The notes: a model not told the origin generated them from the sequence alone. A DNA stretch of 64,000 nucleotides from Rotaria socialis (GCA_905331475.1 CAJNYU010002009.1:48800-112799); one strand, 5' to 3'. Positions 24,201 through 36,603 are shown, numbered from the stretch's first letter. Numbers and translations: made by a program.

Positions 24201-26316
24201 CCTTATCTTCCTTTGTGCACTAGCACGAATAGAGCTCGGGGGATGAAAACGTAATTCTTACCCGATACTTTGAAAAACAAATCATAAAAATCAAAACAAT
24301 GCACTGTATGATAGAAGCTTATATATAAATTGCATTGGACCTTTCAGGACTAAGATAAATAAAAAGAATTCTTAATTCGATCTAATCTCTATAAAAAAAA
24401 ACCTTGTATTGTTAATAACAATTATAAACAATATAAGGCATGATTAATATTGCTACTGATAAGATGAATTGATAAGACTGTAAAGAAAAAGAGGATAATA
24501 AGGATTATTTTGGAGTCTCGCATAATAATAATTCATAGGTCGTTTCCATTATATATATAGTAGACATAGTGCTATTGAATTTTGTAACCAATTTTAAATT
24601 AAGAATTCAATAGTATGATTTTCGTAGAGCACCTCACAGTGAAACCAAAAATATAAAATATAAATTTTCTATATTTAATCATTTTCATTCGTCATCAAGT
24701 ACGTGCTAGACTACACTTGTATATTGTCATGAAGTTTTCCTAAAAGGCAGTTCACTATTGAGTTGGATATGTTTCACAATTAAAATAGAAACGTCCATTG
24801 TCACACTTCATGATTCTTCTTTACACTAATCTATTTTCCTCTTTTTGAAAACGAACACATCAACAATAAAGTATGTAGTTACATAAACTTTGAAACTCAA
24901 TTCTATGGGAACATTTTTAAAAAATGCAAATCATTCCTAGATTAGAGTCTTGTGAAATTATAGATGATTGTACAATAGAAAAAAATTGTTGGGATTAGTA
25001 GTCGTAGAATTCTTTTTGTTTTTTAGTAAGATCTATTTTCGAAGCAACGATATACAATCATCTTTCGAAGTATTTTCACAGAAACCGTGAATTGAGTATG
25101 ACTTTATTGAGTGGCTGGCACCTTAATATTAACACCTGTTTTCATTTTTTTCCTTTTTATTGATAAACTTAGACAGCTCCCTTAAAATATGCTTGCAGAC
25201 TTGAAGAATAGGGAGGATTGAGATTAAGAATCTGAATAGGCCAACATATTCATGAAATAATAGCACAGATAGAATCTTTTCATATTCCGATAATAAACCC
25301 TGAACGGCTGATTCTTCGAATCTCGGAGCTGGTCTAAACAAATCTAGACTAGCTTTCATTTATATCAGAAGATTTTGATGAAAAATAATAATTTAATTAT
25401 AAAAATATTGAAAACTGCTGGGAATACAAGCACTAACCAATTTGTTTTGCATAGCAATCGGCCTCTCTGATCCATCTGTACGGCTCTTAATAATGTCTGC
25501 TGATATACTTAGTAAAAGAGAACCGAAATTCAAATATTTGAAACGTAAGTATAGGAAATGTGAAATATAATCGATACCATTTTGCAATCTTATATGAAAA
25601 AAAATAAATGTTAACATATTATTTATGCTTTAATATCAAGTTGAATTAGTAAAACTATGTCATATTATATGAAACAGAATAGTAACGACATCTGTTCGTA
25701 AATTTGAGTTACCTCAAGAGAGTGTGCGTGTGTGTGTGAACAGACGTTTGACAGCCAGCAAAATAGTTTTCAGATGATGAGGATATTTACAGAAACAAAT
25801 AATCTCAGGTGACTGAAATATGTCTTTGGGAAGAATGTGTAGATGTAACTATGAGCGTATGCGTATGGGCAGTCAATTTCTCCTTGGTTACGCTACCGAC
25901 TGCGATATTAAGACTTAAATATTATTTACTCGACGATGTTTTAAAGTGAATTGCACAGAACGCCATAGAAGTATTTTTATTTTATTTCAAGGCGAAAAAG
26001 CATTTGGCTTCAATTAATTTAATACAATCTTCTCGTTATGATTTTATATTTTCGCTATGCTTGTTTTACTTAGCAAATAAACTTTAAAGACTTTTTTCTC
26101 ATTTGATAAACACTAAATAATAATATTTATAACATCCATGACGTTTAAACATTTCTTTTTCTCGTTTTTTCTTCTAGCAGCTACACACAAAAATAACAAA
26201 CGAGACCAGGAAAGAAAAAAACAAATGAAATGAGCATAAATTTCTTTTTACCGTTGATTAATCTGATTGAAAAGAGAGAGAAAAAACGATTTTCACATGT
26301 GTTCTGACAAACTACG
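21026..26316. other. Long noncoding tract between the Kir and F-box genes
   Basis: A divergent promoter region: the Kir gene reads left and the F-box gene reads right. It is AT-rich, with scattered microsatellites and no recognised protein family. Two adjacent minus-strand open stretches (25617-25429 and 25359-25129) look mildly protein-like but match nothing I know; see findings. Confidence 0.5.
21168..21232 (+). repeat. (CT)n / pyrimidine tract upstream of the Kir start
   Basis: A CT-dinucleotide tract (GA on the Kir sense strand) starting about 145 bp upstream of the Kir ATG and ending in GCACGCGCGCG. Such GA tracts are common in animal promoters. A regulatory role here is inference from position only. 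Confidence 0.55.
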
Positions 26317-28640
26317 ATGGGTTGCAAGCAGTGTAAAATTTGGTTAACAAAGCATGAAAATCAGAACAATCATTTAACCACTGTCAACACTAGCCAAAAC
26401 TCCAGTTCAAGTTCGAATCATGAACAACCAGTTTCTCTGTCAAATCAACCTAATAGTCAAAAAACAACACATCGAGAAGAAAAATGTACATCATTAGATA
26501 ATTTACCAGTTGAACTCGTCTATCATCTATTAGATCGATTGGATACCGATACGATTTTTACATCTCTTTATAATGTTTGTCCTCGGCTCAACTCAATTAT
26601 TCATCAATATGATAAATTTGAATTAAAATTAATCTCAATTTCCATGTCTCATTTTCATCATATTTGTTCATTGATACGTCCTGAACAAATTCGTTCTTTA
26701 ACATTATCCGATGGAAATGATAATGTTGGTTTAGTTAGAATTTTTCTTAAAAAATTTCGTATGGAATCATTTAAACGGCTTCATTCTTTAACACTTGTAA
26801 ATATTAACCATAACGAATACATGATAAAAATATTTCTTTCAATGACAGATCAACTTAGAAAACTTTCAATATTAAATTCAAGTGAAATTTACAATGACAC
26901 TATTATCGATATTCTAATGACGAGTTGCGGAAAAAAATCTTTAGAAAAAATTTCTTTACACATTGAAAAAAATCGTTTTCTAAGCCCGACAATTATTTGG
27001 CCAGATAAATGTTTTCTAAAAGAAATAAAACTAGCTGGAATTTGTAGTCTCGCATTGTTCAGAAATATTCTTCTACAGTCACCAAATTTAAAAAAATTTC
27101 AAGCCTATGATATTGATATCGATGATGAATGGATTGATGACGATGAAAATGAAGAGGTAGAAGAAATTAAAATACTTCCACTAGTGAATGCTTCGAATAT
27201 AATTTCATTATCATTAACTTCTGCGAGAAACGAAATGGAAAAACTCGAATGGTTATTACCGCAATGTACTCAATTGAACTACTTTAAATATTTAAATATA
27301 TATGATTATCATATGGAATCAATTTATGAGAGTGACTATTCATTAATAGAGGGCGAACGTTGGGAAAAAATTATTTATAACTGTAATCAATTTGAATTTA
27401 TTTTTACTATTCATATTGATGATGAATCTTGGAATGTTCACCAATGTGTGAATTCATTTAAGAGAAAACTTTGGCAAGATAAAAATTGGAATATTGCGTT
27501 TGAACAATACGACAAAATTCTGTTAATTTATTCATTACCATATGCACACGATGCACATTATTACGATCGCTCGATACTATTCTCAATACCCAATAATGCG
27601 ATTTTATCAATTAAATCCTTTGAAAATGTTACAAAACTACGCATTAATATGGTTACATTGAATGATTTAGGAAAAAAGGTAAGTAAAATATTTGTTTTGT
27701 TCAGATTTTGTTACTTGTCACACAATAAAAGTACTGTTATGAGCAAAAATATGTTGTAAAGCCTCATGCATGTCACTCAATTTAAGTCGGATCAATATTA
27801 GTAACAAGAATATTTTCTAACAATGAAAACTATAAAGTGACCTGAAGAAATTTGTATGAAGGTCACCAATACTTATAAAACTTCTCTACAGCGCTAGAAC
27901 AGTTTTACTAGGTTTTCATTGCGACAACGACACAGTAAGTGACATGAGAAATTATGGATTGCAATCCTATCTAATGTTGAAATAACTGAGCACGAGCAAG
28001 TTTTATAAGACTCTCCTAGTTTTTCTAAATCGATTCTACGACTTGAACTTTTTAGATAATTGGTCCTCCTCGTTTCTCTAACGTTTCTCAACTTATACTC
28101 GACGGACAATGGCGAAATCCAGATACAATAGATTCTATTGGTTCACTTGTTTGTCTATCGAATATAACTAAATTAATACGCTTAGAACGTGTACCGACAT
28201 CAATCTTTCGTACATTTATCTATAGTTTAATAAATCTAGAATCATTAACATTAACAACCTATGTTCTTGACAGTATGAATGCTGCTATGTTACAATATTT
28301 TAAATGTTTACATTCATTGAATATCGTACAATTCAATAATGATTATCGTCATTTTGTTAATGTAGAACCGTTTTGTGCAATGTTTCCTCAAATACGACAT
28401 CTTGATATTCCAATTGATAATCTTGATAGTTGCCAATATCTTATTGAACGATTAGAAAAATATTTAATAAGTATTGTTTTTCGTTTTCCACACAATGATG
28501 ACGATGACGACGACGACGACGATGATGATGATGATGATGATGATGATGAAAATGCTGAACTTATCGAGTGGGCACAAAGTTTACAACAAAATCATCAATA
28601 TCGTCTACGCGATGGGGATATTTATTTATGGTTTCAATAA
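26317..28640 (+). CDS. F-box protein with LRR-like C-terminal region
   Basis: A probable substrate adaptor of SCF ubiquitin ligases. Exons are 26317-27678 and 28056-28640, joined between codons by a 377-bp intron (GTAAGT donor, TTTTTTAG acceptor), giving 648 residues. Residues 1-65 are polar, starting MGCKQCKIW; Gly2 followed by Cys could be lipidated, which is inference. The F-box lies at about 67-110 (LDNLPVELVYHLLDRLDTDTIF...CPRLNSIIHQYDKFEL). The remaining 500 residues show irregular leucine-rich repeats (QIRSLTLSDG, RLHSLTLVNI, QLRKLSILN, NLKKFQAYD, NLESLTLTTY). Near the C-terminus is a run of 17 Asp (28497-28547). This shape, one F-box plus degenerate LRRs, is typical of expanded rotifer F-box families. 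Target unknown. Confidence 0.85.
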
Positions 28641-28907
28641 AAAAAAACAGAAAAAACGCTCTTCTCAATCAATTTACAAACAAAACAATTTTAGACTTAC
28701 AGTCAAATAAATTTTGTGTAGATAGTTTATTATATTTTTTGTTTATAAAGAAAAATTTTATGATCTTATCTTTATTAATTTTCCTATGGCATTATAATCA
28801 TCAGTTCGAAAGAAAATAACATAAAAGCAACTTACCATTTTCTATCGATTCTGTCTGTCAATATGCAACAGATTTTATGTTCGTATTTTTATTATATATA
28901 GAAAAAT

Positions 28908-29099
28908 AATTCATCGAAAGAACACTTAATCGAGATATAATTGATTCTGCTGACTGTCAGTTCTTATCTAAATCAAAACTAACCATATCGACGACATCTT
29001 TGCAATTGAATTTAAAGCTACTAAAGAATTGTCATGACAAAATCAACATTCTTTTTGTCAACAATCGAATGAAGTCACTTGATGGAATAGTAACAATGG
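28908..29099 (+). pseudogene. Relic exon resembling the F-box/LRR family
   Basis: A frame open from about 28908 reads TLNRDIIDSADCQFL, SKLTISTTSLQLNLKLLKNC and INILFVNNRMKSLDG, and ends at a donor-like ATG|GTATGT at 29099/29100. Its leucine spacing and wording (CQFLSKSKLTI..SLQLNLKLL) resemble C-terminal exons of F-box/LRR genes. It sits just downstream of the intact F-box gene and has no start or partner exon. It may be debris from a tandem duplicate or, less likely, an upstream exon of the next gene. Confidence 0.4.
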
Positions 29100-29173
29100 T
29101 ATGTGTCTAATCCTTTTTTCTCCATTCGTCTATTGTTCTTTCAACGACGAATACAACCAACATTTCTGAAATA

Positions 29174-30136
29174 ATGAGTAACAATAACATGGAAAAAACG
29201 CCCGATACTATTGATCAGAAAGATATGGTTGTAATAAATTCTACTCGAGTATCTTCAGCATCATCAAAAATAAAATCTAAAACAATGTCTCGTTTTTGTA
29301 CATCAATCGATGATGATCCGCTCATCTTACTCAATATTGGTGGTACACATATGACAACAAGACGATCAACATTAGTGCGTATTCCAAATACGGCACTTGC
29401 TCTGGCGTGTGTTACTCCATGGTCAGAAAGCATAACGCGTGATGTTGATGGACGTTTATTTTTTGATTTGGATCCAAATTTATTTCAATATTTATTAAAT
29501 CAACTACGTGATTGGTCATCGTCACATAAAGTATTCGATTTACCAAAGGATCGATTTGAACGAGAGCGATTTCGTTCACTTTGTATTAAACTTAATTTTG
29601 AGTCAAGTTTTATTGATGGAATTTATCGACATGAAAAATTTAATAAAATATGCGGACATGTTGTACTTGATGATAAAGGTCTTTTAGCAAGACATGCTGG
29701 TACATATCGATACGCGGAATGTCGTGGAATGAATGTTTATTCGTCTGGTATTAATCGTATAGCATTAACATTGAAACATCAAGCTATGGATAAATATAAT
29801 ACATTTATTGGTATTGTATGGTCAGGTAGTCCTATGCAAGAGAGTTCATTTGAATTACCAACAGCCTATGGATGGACTGGACAAAAACAAGTTTATTTAA
29901 AAGGTATACCATCACCGATACAATGCTATGGTGGTTATGATTCTGATATGTGTACAAACGATAAAGTTGATTTAATATTGAATTGTCAATTAGGTTTAAT
30001 TTCTTTATTTAATCATCGGACAAGAAAAAATTATGAAATACAAGTTGATATCATAGAAGGTTGTCCACTACCTTGGCAATTACATATTAATCTATATGGA
30101 CCTGATGATCGAGTTAAAATATCTAATCCACCATAG
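29174..30136 (+). CDS. BTB/T1 (KCTD-like) domain protein
   Basis: A single-exon gene of 320 residues. Residues 1-50 are polar. Residues about 52-150 form a T1-type BTB domain of the potassium-channel-tetramerisation class (LILLNIGGTHMTTRRSTLVR, DVDGRLFFDLDP, FQYLLNQLRDW, FDLPKDRFERERF). These domains form oligomers and often serve as cullin-3 adaptors. Residues about 160-320 are a separate globular region (YNTFIGIVWSGSP, AYGWTGQKQVYLKGI, CQLGLISLFNHRTR, LPWQLHINLYGPDDRV) that may be a TLDc- or SPRY-like beta fold; I cannot name it firmly. ATG 29174 was chosen as the first in-frame ATG after stops. No transmembrane segment, so it is not itself a channel. Confidence 0.85.
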   Translation: MSNNNMEKTPDTIDQKDMVVINSTRVSSASSKIKSKTMSRFCTSIDDDPLILLNIGGTHMTTRRSTLVRIPNTALALACVTPWSESITRDVDGRLFFDLDPNLFQYLLNQLRDWSSSHKVFDLPKDRFERERFRSLCIKLNFESSFIDGIYRHEKFNKICGHVVLDDKGLLARHAGTYRYAECRGMNVYSSGINRIALTLKHQAMDKYNTFIGIVWSGSPMQESSFELPTAYGWTGQKQVYLKGIPSPIQCYGGYDSDMCTNDKVDLILNCQLGLISLFNHRTRKNYEIQVDIIEGCPLPWQLHINLYGPDDRVKISNPP

Positions 30137-31117
30137 TAGAAGTTTTTTTAGTTTTTTACCACTAAGATTAATTTAAATAAAAATTTTATACGCTAAGACT
30201 TCTATTATTTGTGCAAGCATGTGAATGATATCTTGAAAAATCGTTCACAACATTCTATGGTACTTTTGCGAAATTAGTTGTTAGTTCTCATTCGAATATT
30301 TGAGTTCTATATACTGGCTTCTCCAATCGCTGTAAATCTATTGATCGCTGTGATAGAATTTTTTTGTTTAATTGTTTAGCAGGCTCAATTTAAAGTTGAA
30401 GTTTTCAAGGATAGTATGTGCTAATGCTATGCATTTATGGAGATTTTAAGCGATTTAGCCAACAAGATTAACGTTTACTGTGAAACTATTTGCAAGTCGG
30501 TAGTATTGAAAATAGCTACATTCTTTTCATATTACTTTTCTTAGTTTCAGATATATAAAATTTTACTATTAAAATTCATAAGCTGATTCTTGTTTCGATA
30601 AAAAAGTTATGAGTGACTTTCATTTCTCGCTCAATGTTCTTTCGAGGATGCAAATCAATCGTGGCTTTTAGCGCCATGACGGATGTTGATCAGGTTGACT
30701 ATGACGATTTTTTCTCAGTTTCCTCAGTGTTGTATTTGTTAGCCAAGTAGACGTTTCGAGCTCTACCTGTAGTGGTAGTCTGAAGCATGGAATCCCTCAT
30801 TGCACAGGAGCCAGGGCTTCACGTGAAAGTTCTATTACTTTCTATTGTATTGAAACCTGGCGTTTAGTAGGAGTGAAAGATTCCGTATTAACCAAGGTTT
30901 TTACAGAAACAATAATAGCTTCAGAAAATGATACTGAGCTATAGAACCTTTTTAAGGTTCAGCATGACATCGTTTGGTTTTTGAAAAGTACACACCCACC
31001 CTTAATTTTTTTTCTGCGTCCATAATCAATGCATTTTTTATCACGTTCTCAGCTGATCAACGTTATTTCAAAACATTCATCATGACACAAATGACAAAAA
31101 AAGTTCCACATTTCGCA
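30137..31117. other. Intergenic
   Basis: AT-rich sequence with no recognised gene. The open frame at 30974-31324 (+) is the antisense of the FG-GAP relic starting at 31118. Confidence 0.5.
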
Positions 31118-32420
31118 CTAGATTTCTTGACACGGGCCCAACAACACGCCAACGTTTTTATCATTATAATTAGCTCCGATCATATCCATTACGTTATCGC
31201 TGTTGAAATGACCGACTACGATCGAATTGGCAGATCGGCCCGTCTGAAACGTCGTTTGCAATTCAAAAGTTCCACTGCCATTCGAAAGAAGCATACTCAC
31301 AGTATTATCAACGCGATTGACTGAGCGTGGGTGTGGGGTGTGGGGTGAGGTGAATAAATTATGAGTTTAGCTAATGAACAGAAAGACGCCCACGCTCTCA
31401 TGAAAGGAGTGCTAGCGTGAGCTTTGAAGATCTAGGATTTTTAATTTTGTTGAACGTATGCGGCAGATGATATTCAAGGCTTGAAGATCCAACGATCAAT
31501 CTTTCAAGCTCAAAAGAGCATAATAAATTATACCTGTTTTTCTCACTGTGTTGTTGGCAGATTTGAGTCCAAAAACAGAACCAAGAATAGTTACTGCAAA
31601 GCAAGCAGCTATCAATAAACATATTGTAATCAAGAATTTTTTCTTCAGATACAAGCGATATCTTGATAATAGAATCAATAGTTCTATGAATAATACACTT
31701 AGAGAAAAAAAAAGGTGAAACTTACTCTTATTTTGGATAAAGAGGTGCATCGAAGGAAAGACATACTTCAATTCAAAATAAATGATTAAAAATATACAAA
31801 ATACCTGACAATGGGGGCTCAAACAGCATTTCATTCGGTATCTCCTGTTTCAAATGAAGCATATGAAGATCAAAAGTCGGGTTCAATGTTAATATGACTG
31901 TCATGTATGTTCCGGGCAGTATTAGAATTTCATCCTCAGTTTCATAATTTCAATGAGCGCATATATTTCTTCCATTCAGTACTTCAATATTGAAGATTGT
32001 TCTCTCATCCACAATACCCAGATTAGACATCGTTTTCTAGCACAGACGCTTTTTTGTGCATGATGAGAAAGTATATCACATCACTGTGATTCCTGGGATA
32101 AGCTGTTCACTAATATTTTCTCGCACCCCACGCCAGACGACTCGCAAAGGCTCGCACGGTATTTTGGCCAAACCGATCAGGAACAGTTTGAGATATCTGA
32201 ACCACGGCCGTAACCGTTCACGATTAGCTGCCCGAAGAATGTCATTGAGAAGCGCATACAGACTTTGACCTGCAGTTCATTCCATCGTGTAGAGATGAAC
32301 CGCAGCTGATTCAGCAGGAGTTAGGTTATTAGCTGGCTGGTTTAGCGTACTTTCAACGGCAATCGAAACATATCCAAACACATCTGGCACAGGGTGTGTG
32401 GGTGTGAGTCTTAAAGTAGT
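31118..32420 (-). pseudogene. Decayed ADP-ribosyltransferase - transmembrane - FG-GAP repeat gene
   Basis: Read on the minus strand. Block 1 (about 32420-31805) is an arginine-specific mono-ADP-ribosyltransferase domain: VPDVFGYVSIAVESTLNQ, NLTPAESAAVHLYTME, GQSLYALLNDILRAANRER, PWFRYLKLFL and WRGVRENIS (catalytic Arg). Then come FSSCT (Ser motif) and ETEDEILILPGTYM (the ExE pair). It is interrupted by several in-frame stops, two of them at places where the family has Trp. A donor at 31805/31804 leads in phase to block 2 (31683-31534), a membrane-anchor exon with FLITICLLIAACFAVTILG. Block 3 (about 31327-31118) holds two FG-GAP/VCBS blades (MLLSNGSGTF, HFNSDNVMDMIGANY) and ends at TAG. Block order and matching phases argue for one former gene rather than chance neighbours. 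The stops make it inactive. Confidence 0.75.
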
Positions 32421-34301
32421 CCTTCACACCCATACACAGAATAATCAAACTAAAGGTACTAACCCGTTTCTGAGTGTTCTTGTTGAATTATAAAAATAAT
32501 AACTGTTTGATCGAATAAATACTGCAAGTGAGATAAGTTTGATAGACTTATCTGTGATAGAAAACAACTCTTTCATGTCATGTTTTGTTCATTTTCTACG
32601 ATTCTTTTGTCAAAATCTAATTATCTGTAGACTCCTTCAAAAAAACAAAAAATGATGTAACTCATAGTGATATTATGTGTAAAAATAAAAAGGTAGAATT
32701 TTGTTTTTTCTACAAACTTCAATAACATCAGCTGATATATTGATAGCGGTGATATTCATGTAGATGTCGACAATATAGAATACTTTGAAATTTGTTCTCA
32801 GGGGTTACATTTTATACAATGCAAAATAGGACAATCGAAATATTTTTTAGTGATGAATCGAATGATTTGCTGTAGCTTAACTTGACAATATTCTTTTAAA
32901 TATAATCTTCAGATAGTCTAATCATGAGTTAGCGATGCTGCAAGACCGTTACTTTATATGCCTAGTCTACAATGATATAAAATATCGTTCATTAATATTT
33001 CTGTTGCATTCTCGACTTGTACACTAGATCTACTGATACACAATCTAGTCGATTTATTTTATGCCCAACAATTATACATAACATCAAATCGATTGGTAAT
33101 TTTTGTATAGAAACTTGCATGTTTGGAAAAAGAAAACATTGAACAAAGGAACTGTTCATAGGGTGATCTGATTTACGATTCTATGTGTATCTGTTGATGG
33201 CTTACTCTAGAATTAATAACGATTCTGATGATTGACACCATCAAGCAAAGGATTTTCAGCGTTGCTTCCGTCATTTAATTAAACATTCTGCAGTGACAGA
33301 TATAATTCAGCTCTTCACTGCATTTTTGTTTTATTCATTACAAAGTTAATGATGATAAAGGTACTTGTCTCGTTTTTTTCTAACTAAATTTTTCTTGCTT
33401 GTTGAATCAGTACTTCATTAACAAATTTGAATAGCATGACAAGAAAAATAAAGCAATGTTCTAATCTTTTTATAATTGCAATTTTTTGCCTATTTGCACT
33501 GTAAAAAATTGTTCCAGATAATTTGATACGGATACACTCAATATCACGGTCATGTTGAAGCATAATAAAAAGTGTTTTGAGAAAATTTTCCATATAAATT
33601 GTGCAGCCATAAAATGACTAAACAAGTTTACAAAAGCTTGCGAAGTAGAGAAAAAGTTGCTCGTGAATAAAGATAGTCATAGTCAAACACTACAGCTATT
33701 CATGCAAAATTACCGAGAGTATGTTTATTGTCACAAATATTTTTAATATTGAGAAAATGGAAATAGACGGTATGCTACAGTAAAAGCATCTACCAATCAT
33801 TATCCGAATAGGCAAAGCAGATCTTTCTTTATTAGCTTTCGATTGGTAAACGACGATGAGTAACATCTTATCAACAATCTTAACGATATATTAGTTTATT
33901 ACAAATGTAGATTTGTATTAAGGTAAATTTGACGGAGCGATGCGACTGCTGATGTGCATCGGAGCTAGAATAGAAAATAAATCGCTATCAGTTGTAAAAT
34001 GGCACTTTCTCGTATCGCCTTGCTGAAATATTACTCTCGTTCAATAAACTCATTCATACATACTATACTAAGCAATATTTTCATTAAATAGAAAAAAGAT
34101 AGTTTATAATCCAAAAATTACCTTACAGGAAATGTTACTAACATCAAATAACAAGAGTCGACCACATATATATTTTTTCTTAAATATTATTATTTGGCTA
34201 GACATGACTGAAGATTCAATAATTAATTATACAATCTCTGTTAAACGCAGACAACATTGGTGAATCTCTTTCCTTTTTCCTTGTTCCTCTTTATCTACAG
34301 G
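32421..34301. other. Spacer between two head-to-head FG-GAP family loci
   Basis: AT-rich, without a recognised gene. A polypyrimidine tract followed by CTACAG (ending 34300) sits directly before the ATG at 34302, so the downstream gene may have a 5' untranslated exon in this stretch. Confidence 0.45.
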
Positions 34302-36603
34302 ATGTTTTGCACTAGTGCCATAGGATGCTGGCCAAAATGTCTCTGTACAATAGTCATGGGTACATTTGGCATATTCACAATTATCGCAACTTTTATTGGA
34401 GTACTGATAGTTTGTTTCACTTCGCCTCAAACTACAGGTATACTTTTTTCGAAGATATCGAGATTATTTTATTTTATTAGTGAAGGAAAATCATAATAAA
34501 GTTCTCTAACATGAAGCAAAACATTTTTTGACGAGCACAGATTTAAGTTATGAACAAGCTGAATTTTGACGACAAATTCTCAGAAATTCTACCAAAAACA
34601 ATAAGAAACATTTTCTTGATCAATATATTATAGTCTTCAAATTATTTGCATGATTTATTTTAGTTCAAAAGTGTGGACTTAAGTTCATAGCTACCTCTAA
34701 GAAGCCCATTGACTACGATTATGGTCCTCGATCTGTCGCCGTTGGTGATTTCAATAATGATACATGGCTAGATATGGTTGTTGCTAATCATATCGCCAAT
34801 ATGATTTCTATTTATTTTGGACAGGGTAATGGTACGTTTTTGATTCCAAGCCAATATTCAACTGGCAATGGATCTAGTCCGTATATGGTAGCTATTGGCG
34901 ATTTCAATAAGGACATTATATTAGATATTGCAGTAGCAAATTTTGGTATCAACAGCATCAGCGTATTTCTTGGATCTGGGAATGGATCTTTCAACAAAGA
35001 TATAGAAATTTCAATTGGCTCATCTCGTCCGATAGCGATAAGCCTATCAGACTTGAACCACGACACACTGCTTGATATTGTCAGTGTTAATTACGGAACC
35101 CATAGTATAGGCATACTATACGGGCATAGTAATGCAGAATTTTCTAATCCAACTACATATTGGGCAGGCTATGATTCATTTCCATCATCAGTGGTCGTTG
35201 TAGATATCAATAATGACAACTATTTAGATCTCGCCGTTGCCAACTCTGGTACGGATAATATTGGCGCTTTTTTCGGAAATCAGAAAGGCACTTTTTCTAA
35301 CCAAATAATTATTTCGCACAGCGATCGTTCTCGTCCACAATCAATTGCCGCTGGTCATTTCAATGAAGATATCTACGTCGATATCGTTGTGGCTAATTAT
35401 GGAAATAATGAAATTGGCGTACTTCTAAATAATGGAAACGGAACTTTTGCAAAACAAGTCAGATATTTCACTGAGTCTGCTTCTCCATATGCCGTTGGTG
35501 TTGGGAACTTCAATCAAGAGAACCGATTAGATTTACTTGCTACCAATAAAGGTACTAATAATGTGGCCTTATTTATTGGTTATGAAAATAGGACCTTCGC
35601 CAAGCCAATGATGTATTCAACAGGAGCGACTTCACCGATATCACTTGCCATAGGTGATATCAACAAAGGCAGCCGTCTGGACGCGATAGTTGTTAGCAAT
35701 GACACTGGCGCCATTGATATTCTTCTTGGCTCTTTTGAGGGCTTTGAAAATCAGATGAACTATTCAACTGGGTCTTCTCCAAACTCTGTAGCCATCGGTG
35801 ATTTCAATAATGATACCCGATTAGATTTGGTTATTGCTAATTTTGCTGATAATAATTTAAGTGTTCTTCTCGGAGATGGTAATGGTTATTTTGCCCATCA
35901 AATTAAATATTCAACTGGATTTTCTCCAAAATTTGTAGCTGTTGGCGATTTTAACAAAGACACTCGATTGGATATCGTTGTCGTCAATTCAGACAGTAAC
36001 GATACGAGTGTCTTTCTTGGATATGGCAATGGTTCTTTCAACAACCAGAATACGTATCCAACTGGGTCTTATCCATATTCTGTAGTCGTGGGTGATTTCA
36101 ACAACGACACTCTATTAGATTTGGTTACCGTTAATTTTTATGACAATAATGTGAGTGTATTTATCGGGGAAGGCAATGGTTCTTTTGGTTATCAAATTCA
36201 GTATGCAGCTGGTATTTTCCCAGCATCTATAGCGATGGGGGATTTCAACAATGATGCTAAACTGGATATTCTCGTTGTCAATTACAATAACAATGAAATG
36301 AGTGTCCTCCTTGGATATGGTAATGGCTCTTTTGCAAAGGAAACCAGATATTCAACTGATTTTATATCATGGTCTGTGGGTGTCGGTGATTTCAATAATA
36401 ATAATCAATTGGATATCGTTCTCGTTAGTTTCTTTAACCAGGGCATGAGTGTACTTCTTGGATGTGGTAATGGCTCTTTTGCCAATGAAACCAGGTACTC
36501 AACTGGCTCTTCTCCATACGCTATAGCTGTTGGTGATTTGAACAACGACGCTCGACTGGATGTATCCCGTTGGCGCATAAGTTCTGAGAATTTTTTTTTC
36601 TGA
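34302..36603 (+). CDS. FG-GAP/VCBS-repeat membrane protein, 5' half, truncated by mariner insertion
   Basis: Exons 34302-34437 and 34664-36603. Exon 1 encodes a short cytoplasmic start (MFCTSAIGCWPKC) and a transmembrane anchor (IVMGTFGIFTIIATFIGVLIV), as in a type II membrane protein. The splice is phase 1. Exon 2 encodes about 12 blades of roughly 46-50 residues with the pattern D-F-N-N-D-T-x-L-D-I-V-V-A-N...S-V-F-L-G-x-G-N-G-S-F. The DxNxDxxxD loops should bind Ca2+, and most blades carry an NGS/NGT glycosylation sequon. FG-GAP blades build integrin-like beta-propellers on the cell surface. The frame enters the mariner at 36565 and adds a few element-encoded residues before TGA (36601-36603). 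The other half resumes at 38030. Ligand unknown. Confidence 0.85.

Noticed and set aside
30974..31324. 116-codon plus-strand frame
   Set aside because: Antisense of the FG-GAP relic, whose minus-strand reading shows the NGSGTF and DNVMD motifs.
31325..31360. G-rich GTGGGGTGTGGGGTGAGG run as a quadruplex
   Set aside because: Only short GGG/GGGG runs in a single stretch inside a pseudogene intron or junction; no functional context.
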